From the NCBI GenBank assembly GCA_002369525.1, contig DFFN01000216.1, positions 1 through 9,655 of the forward strand: a stretch of 9,655 bases of DNA, in the 5' to 3' direction. Position 1 is the stretch's first letter. The number at the start of each line of letters is the position of its first letter. The position numbers and the translations under genes are program-made. The notes beneath the pieces were generated by a model. The model did no database searches, was not told the origin of the DNA, and worked only from the letters and a program-made list of their open reading frames with translations. The stretch is from Lachnoclostridium sp. UBA3775. Its GTDB lineage: Bacteria; Bacillota; Clostridia; Lachnospirales; Lachnospiraceae. Positions 7,247 to 9,655 of the stretch are shown in pieces.

Positions 7247-7970
7247 AGCCTCCCTTCTTGTCATCAATGATCTTTCCGTCAAGAACACTGATAACCCTTT
7301 TCTGCATTTCATCCACTATCTCATGGTTATGCGTAACGACAACTACCGTCGTTCCCCTCTTGTTGACCTCCTCGAGAAGATTCATTATTTCCCACGAATT
7401 CTGCGGATCGAGGTTTCCGGTGGGCTCATCCGCAAGGAGTATCATGGGATTGTTCACCAATGCTCTTGCAAGAGCAACTCTCTGCTGCTCGCCGCCGGAC
7501 ATCTCGTTCGGAAAGCTTTTAAATTTATGGGCAAGTCCCACAAGCGTCAGCATGGTGGAAACTTCCCTCGGTATTTTCTTTTTTGGGGCTTCGATCACTT
7601 CCTGAGCGAATGCCACGTTTTCATATACGTTTCTGTCAGGCAGAAGACGGAAATCCTGGAAAACAATTCCGAGAGATCTTCTGTACTTGCATACCTGTCG
7701 TTTTTTCAGCTTGCCAAGCTCTTTTCCGGCAACAAAAATCCGGCCGGAGCTCGGTTTTATTTCATTTTCTATCAGCCTTATCAGCGTCGATTTACCCGAT
7801 CCGCTGGGGCCTACGATAAATACAAATTCACCTTTTTTGATAGTGAAGCTGACATCCTCAACCGCATGGTTGTCGGTGCCCTCTACATAACTCTTTGATA
7901 CATGGTCAAAGACGATAACGGGTGTTTCAGCCTGCTCCTGTACAAGCCGGCTCTCATCCTTATCCGCCAT
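7233..7970 (-). CDS. ftsE: Cell division ATP-binding protein FtsE
   Basis: FtsE is the cytoplasmic ATPase that drives FtsX. The 245-residue protein has the complete ABC set: Walker A GPSGSGKST at 54-62, Q-loop Q105 within FQDFRLLPDRNVYENVAF, signature MSGGEQQRVALARAL at 157-171, Walker B ILLADEP at 177-183 with D181 and E182, and switch His214 in VVTHNHE. The QDFRLLPDRNVYENVAF segment separates FtsE from lipoprotein exporters such as LolD. The start at 7970 has GGAGG (7981-7985) 10 nt upstream. About 16 charged residues (MADKDESRLVQEQAET) precede the usual family start, an extension with no better internal start codon. The gene overlaps ftsX, indicating translational coupling, and follows the regulator gene by 36 nt. 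Confidence 0.97.
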   Translation of the reverse strand: MADKDESRLVQEQAETPVIVFDHVSKSYVEGTDNHAVEDVSFTIKKGEFVFIVGPSGSGKSTLIRLIENEIKPSSGRIFVAGKELGKLKKRQVCKYRRSLGIVFQDFRLLPDRNVYENVAFAQEVIEAPKKKIPREVSTMLTLVGLAHKFKSFPNEMSGGEQQRVALARALVNNPMILLADEPTGNLDPQNSWEIMNLLEEVNKRGTTVVVVTHNHEIVDEMQKRVISVLDGKIIDDKKGGYGLV

Positions 7971-8006
7971 AAACTGCTATCCTCCGCTTTTTCTCATACC
8001 GAATGA

Positions 8007-9095
8007 TCAAAGATCGAGGCTCTCCATATATTTCATATATTTAACTACCATCAGTGCAATCTTGAAGGTGATCGCATCATCAAATACCCTTAAGTCAAGA
8101 TTCGTGCTCTTCTGAAGCTTGTCAAGACGGTAAACAAGAGTATTTCTGTGAATATAGAGCTGCCTTGAGGTCTCGGAAACATTCAGGCTGTTTTCAAAGA
8201 ACTTATTGATCGTGATCAAGGTCTCTTCATCAAAATCATCGGGGGTCTTTCCGTCAAATATTTCTTTAATGAACATTTTGCACAAGGACATGGGAAGCTG
8301 GTAGATCAGTCTGCCTATTCCGAGATTCGAATAAGCTATCACTCTTCTGTCCTCGTAGAATATCTTGCCTACATCAAGCGCCATCTTGGCTTCCTTGTAG
8401 GATCTTGAAATGTCCTTTATTTCATTTACCACGGTACCGAAGGACACACGTACTCTTGACATTGCTTCTGTATTCAGCATGTCAAGAAGCATCTTGGCGG
8501 TGTTCATCAGATCATCGTAGGTATCTGTCTTCTTAAGTTCTTTTACAATAATTATGTTCTTTTCATCAACCGCAGTGATGAAATCCCTTGACTTGCCGGA
8601 AAAAAGCGAACGCACGGTCTCAAGCGCCGAATTGTCCTTTTCATTCCTTGTTTCGATAAGGTAAACCACACGCCTCATGTCAGTTTCGATATGAAGCTTC
8701 TTAGCCCTGTTGTAGATATCTACAAGAAGCAGGTTGTCAAGCAGCAGGCTCTTTATGAAATTGTCCTTATCAAACCTCTCCTTGTAAGCCACAAGAAGAT
8801 TCTGAATCTGGAAGCTTGCCATCTTTCCGACCATATATACATCATCCGAATCGCCCTTTGCAAGAAGGATATACTCAAGCTGATGCTCGTCATATACCTT
8901 GAAGAACTGATATCCCTGTATTACCTGTGAATCAGCCGGAGACTCAACAAAAGCATAAACCGCCGTCTCGTATTTCTCCGGATTTGTTATTGTTGATGCC
9001 AGGGTCTTGCCCTCGGTATCCATCACGCAAAGATCCACTCTTGTGATTGCTTTCATCCCATCAACCGTTGTCTGCAAAATCTGATTCGAAATCAT
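8007..9095 (-). CDS. CdaR/PucR-type helix-turn-helix transcriptional regulator
   Basis: This 362-residue protein belongs to the CdaR/PucR group of DNA-binding regulators. The C-terminal HTH_30 domain (about 305-350) is clear: NVSETSRQLYIHRNTLVYRLDKLQ, followed by the conserved LDLRVFDDAITFKIAL. The middle part (about 135-255) is the GGDEF-like domain of this family, with SFGTVVNEIKDISRSYKEAKMALDVG near 218-243. The N-terminus (about 1-105) looks like the sugar-diacid/PAS-like sensor (VDLCVMDTEGKTLAS), so a small molecule may control it, but the ligand is not readable. ATG 9095 has AGGAGG (9101-9106) 5 nt upstream. It is the first gene after the transporter-ATPase terminator and lies 36 nt ahead of ftsE on the same strand, so it probably heads the ftsEX operon and may regulate it or the sugar-uptake gene upstream. 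Confidence 0.9.
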   Translation of the reverse strand: MISNQILQTTVDGMKAITRVDLCVMDTEGKTLASTITNPEKYETAVYAFVESPADSQVIQGYQFFKVYDEHQLEYILLAKGDSDDVYMVGKMASFQIQNLLVAYKERFDKDNFIKSLLLDNLLLVDIYNRAKKLHIETDMRRVVYLIETRNEKDNSALETVRSLFSGKSRDFITAVDEKNIIIVKELKKTDTYDDLMNTAKMLLDMLNTEAMSRVRVSFGTVVNEIKDISRSYKEAKMALDVGKIFYEDRRVIAYSNLGIGRLIYQLPMSLCKMFIKEIFDGKTPDDFDEETLITINKFFENSLNVSETSRQLYIHRNTLVYRLDKLQKSTNLDLRVFDDAITFKIALMVVKYMKYMESLDL

Positions 9096-9100
9096 ACCTA

Positions 9101-9126
9101 CCTCCTAAATTTTCCGCAAGCCGGAA
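9101..9126 (-). promoter_or_regulatory. Ribosome binding site and small inverted repeat ahead of the cdaR-like gene
   Basis: The minus strand carries TTCCG (9122-9126) and CGGAA (9112-9116) around a 5-nt loop. A perfect AGGAGG (9101-9106) follows 5 nt later. The hairpin is short but lies close enough to the ribosome binding site to affect initiation; it could equally be chance. Confidence 0.3.
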
Positions 9127-9135
9127 TTTAACAAT

Positions 9136-9164
9136 ATTGTAACATTTCAGAGCCAAAAATACAA
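9136..9164 (-). promoter_or_regulatory. Possible promoter of the cdaR-ftsEX operon
   Basis: A TACAAT -10-like box lies at 9141-9136 on the minus strand. Seventeen nt upstream is TTGTAT (9164-9159), a poor -35 match with only the TTG conserved. The position between the transporter terminator and the regulator start is right. A 10-bp palindrome, ACAATATTGT (9131-9140), overlaps the -10 box and could be an operator. Confidence 0.4.
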
Positions 9165-9187
9165 GAATAAATCATGTAAAGTGTGTG

Positions 9188-9223
9188 AAAAAAAGAAAAG
9201 CTCCGGCAGAAACCGGAGTTTTT
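9188..9223 (-). terminator. Intrinsic terminator after the sugar ABC transporter ATPase gene
   Basis: On the minus strand CUCCGG (9213-9218) pairs perfectly with CCGGAG (9201-9206) around a 6-nt loop, followed by a T-rich run (CTTTTCTTTTTTT). It lies about 25 nt after the stop of the upstream gene and separates that unit from the cdaR-ftsEX operon. The plus strand also has five T residues after the stem, so weak termination in the other direction is possible. Confidence 0.9.
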
Positions 9224-9243
9224 CGGGAATTTTCTTTGCAAAA

Positions 9244-9655
9244 TTAGTGGGTGATGATCTTCTCTGTTTCCTTATCGAAGATGTGAATCTTGGTAAGGTC
9301 AAGAGCAACTTTGATGGTATCACCGGGTCTTGCTGTTGTACGAGGGCTGACACGTGCTGTGATATCATGATCGTCAACTGTGAAGTACAGGAATACTTCT
9401 GCACCGAGAAGCTCGTATACCTTAACAGCAGCATCGAAGGAGCTCTCTTTTGAAGTAGCGATGAATGCTTCCTCATCCTTAACGTCCTCAGGACGGATAC
9501 CAAGGATAACTTCCTTCTCATCATAACCACCCTCGATAAGCTTCTTAGCTCTTGCCTCGGGAAGCTTGATGGTGATTTCGCTGTTTGTAAACTGAAGATA
9601 AACATCGGTGCCCTGAACATGGCAGGTACAATCGATGAAGTTCATCTGAGGTGAT
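9244..9655 (-). CDS. Sugar ABC transporter ATP-binding protein (MalK/MsmX/UgpC type), C-terminal part
   Basis: This is the C-terminal 137 residues of a carbohydrate-importer ATPase; the ATPase core is beyond the window edge. The visible part begins SPQMNFID, the usual junction after the ABC domain, and forms the TOBE/OB-fold regulatory region. Family hallmarks are VILGIRPEDV, a YELLGAEVFLYFTVDDHDITARVSPRT stretch, and the ending VALDLTKIHIFDKETEKII. An internal Met at 9645 is not a start because the frame is open through the window edge. MsmX-like ATPases often energise several sugar importers from a separate locus. No permease or binding protein is visible here, which fits such a shared role but does not prove it. 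A terminator follows within 25 nt. Confidence 0.92.
   Translation of the reverse strand, partial: SPQMNFIDCTCHVQGTDVYLQFTNSEITIKLPEARAKKLIEGGYDEKEVILGIRPEDVKDEEAFIATSKESSFDAAVKVYELLGAEVFLYFTVDDHDITARVSPRTTARPGDTIKVALDLTKIHIFDKETEKIITH

Noticed and set aside
7247..7312. Upstream extension of ftsX
   Set aside because: This stretch codes for the end of FtsE in another frame, and the extra residues do not match FtsX proteins.
7323..7898. A 191-codon open frame on the plus strand
   Set aside because: It is antisense to ftsE, whose ABC motifs are all intact, and the translated protein is not recognisable.
9147..9620. A 157-codon minus-strand frame overlapping the sugar transporter ATPase
   Set aside because: It is a different frame from the clear TOBE-domain sequence, runs through the terminator, and its product is low-complexity Ser/Arg/Leu-rich sequence.

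Overview
The window is a compact chromosomal segment from a low-to-moderate GC member of the Firmicutes (Bacillota), most likely a Clostridia/Lachnospiraceae-type gut or rumen bacterium. This rests on the four-cysteine L32 protein, the Gram-positive FtsEX gene cluster, strong AGGAGG-type ribosome binding sites, and a homoserine dehydrogenase whose sequence looks like the Lachnospiraceae form. The assignment is inference from recognised protein sequences; no 16S or other marker is present. Every supported gene is on the minus strand, so the region reads from high to low coordinates.

Reading in the direction of transcription, the window opens with the C-terminal third or so of a MalK/MsmX/UgpC-type sugar ABC transporter ATPase (9655-9244), closed by a clear intrinsic terminator near 9188-9223. 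A second unit then begins: a CdaR/PucR-type regulator (9095-8007), ftsE (7970-7233), ftsX (7246-6323, overlapping ftsE), a secreted coiled-coil M23 endopeptidase (6296-4908), a membrane-anchored S41 C-terminal processing protease with a PDZ domain (4887-3730), and homoserine dehydrogenase (3699-2497). The gaps are only 20-36 nt, or an overlap, so these six genes are probably one operon. The middle of it is a cell-wall module. FtsEX is an ATP-driven membrane device that gates a peptidoglycan hydrolase during division or elongation, the M23 protein is the natural partner hydrolase, and the S41 protease is a plausible maturation or turnover factor.

A third unit starts with a consensus sigma-A promoter (2441-2469) and a roughly 60-nt leader in front of rpmF (ribosomal protein L32). 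A strong terminator follows rpmF and abuts the ribosome binding site of the next gene. That gene encodes a large lipoprotein with a phosphodiester glycosidase (NAGPA-like) domain. The last gene is the N-terminal part of a family-2 glycosyltransferase of the polyprenyl-phosphate sugar transferase type, cut by the window edge. These two may act together on a surface glycan.

I see no rRNA, tRNA, CRISPR, insertion sequence, phage or toxin-antitoxin feature. The content is mostly core-genome. The points worth a second look are the coupling of a carbon-type regulator to ftsEX, the terminator placed against the lipoprotein start, a possible alternative pairing in the rpmF leader, and the glycosidase/glycosyltransferase pair. 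I did not find a wholly new system.
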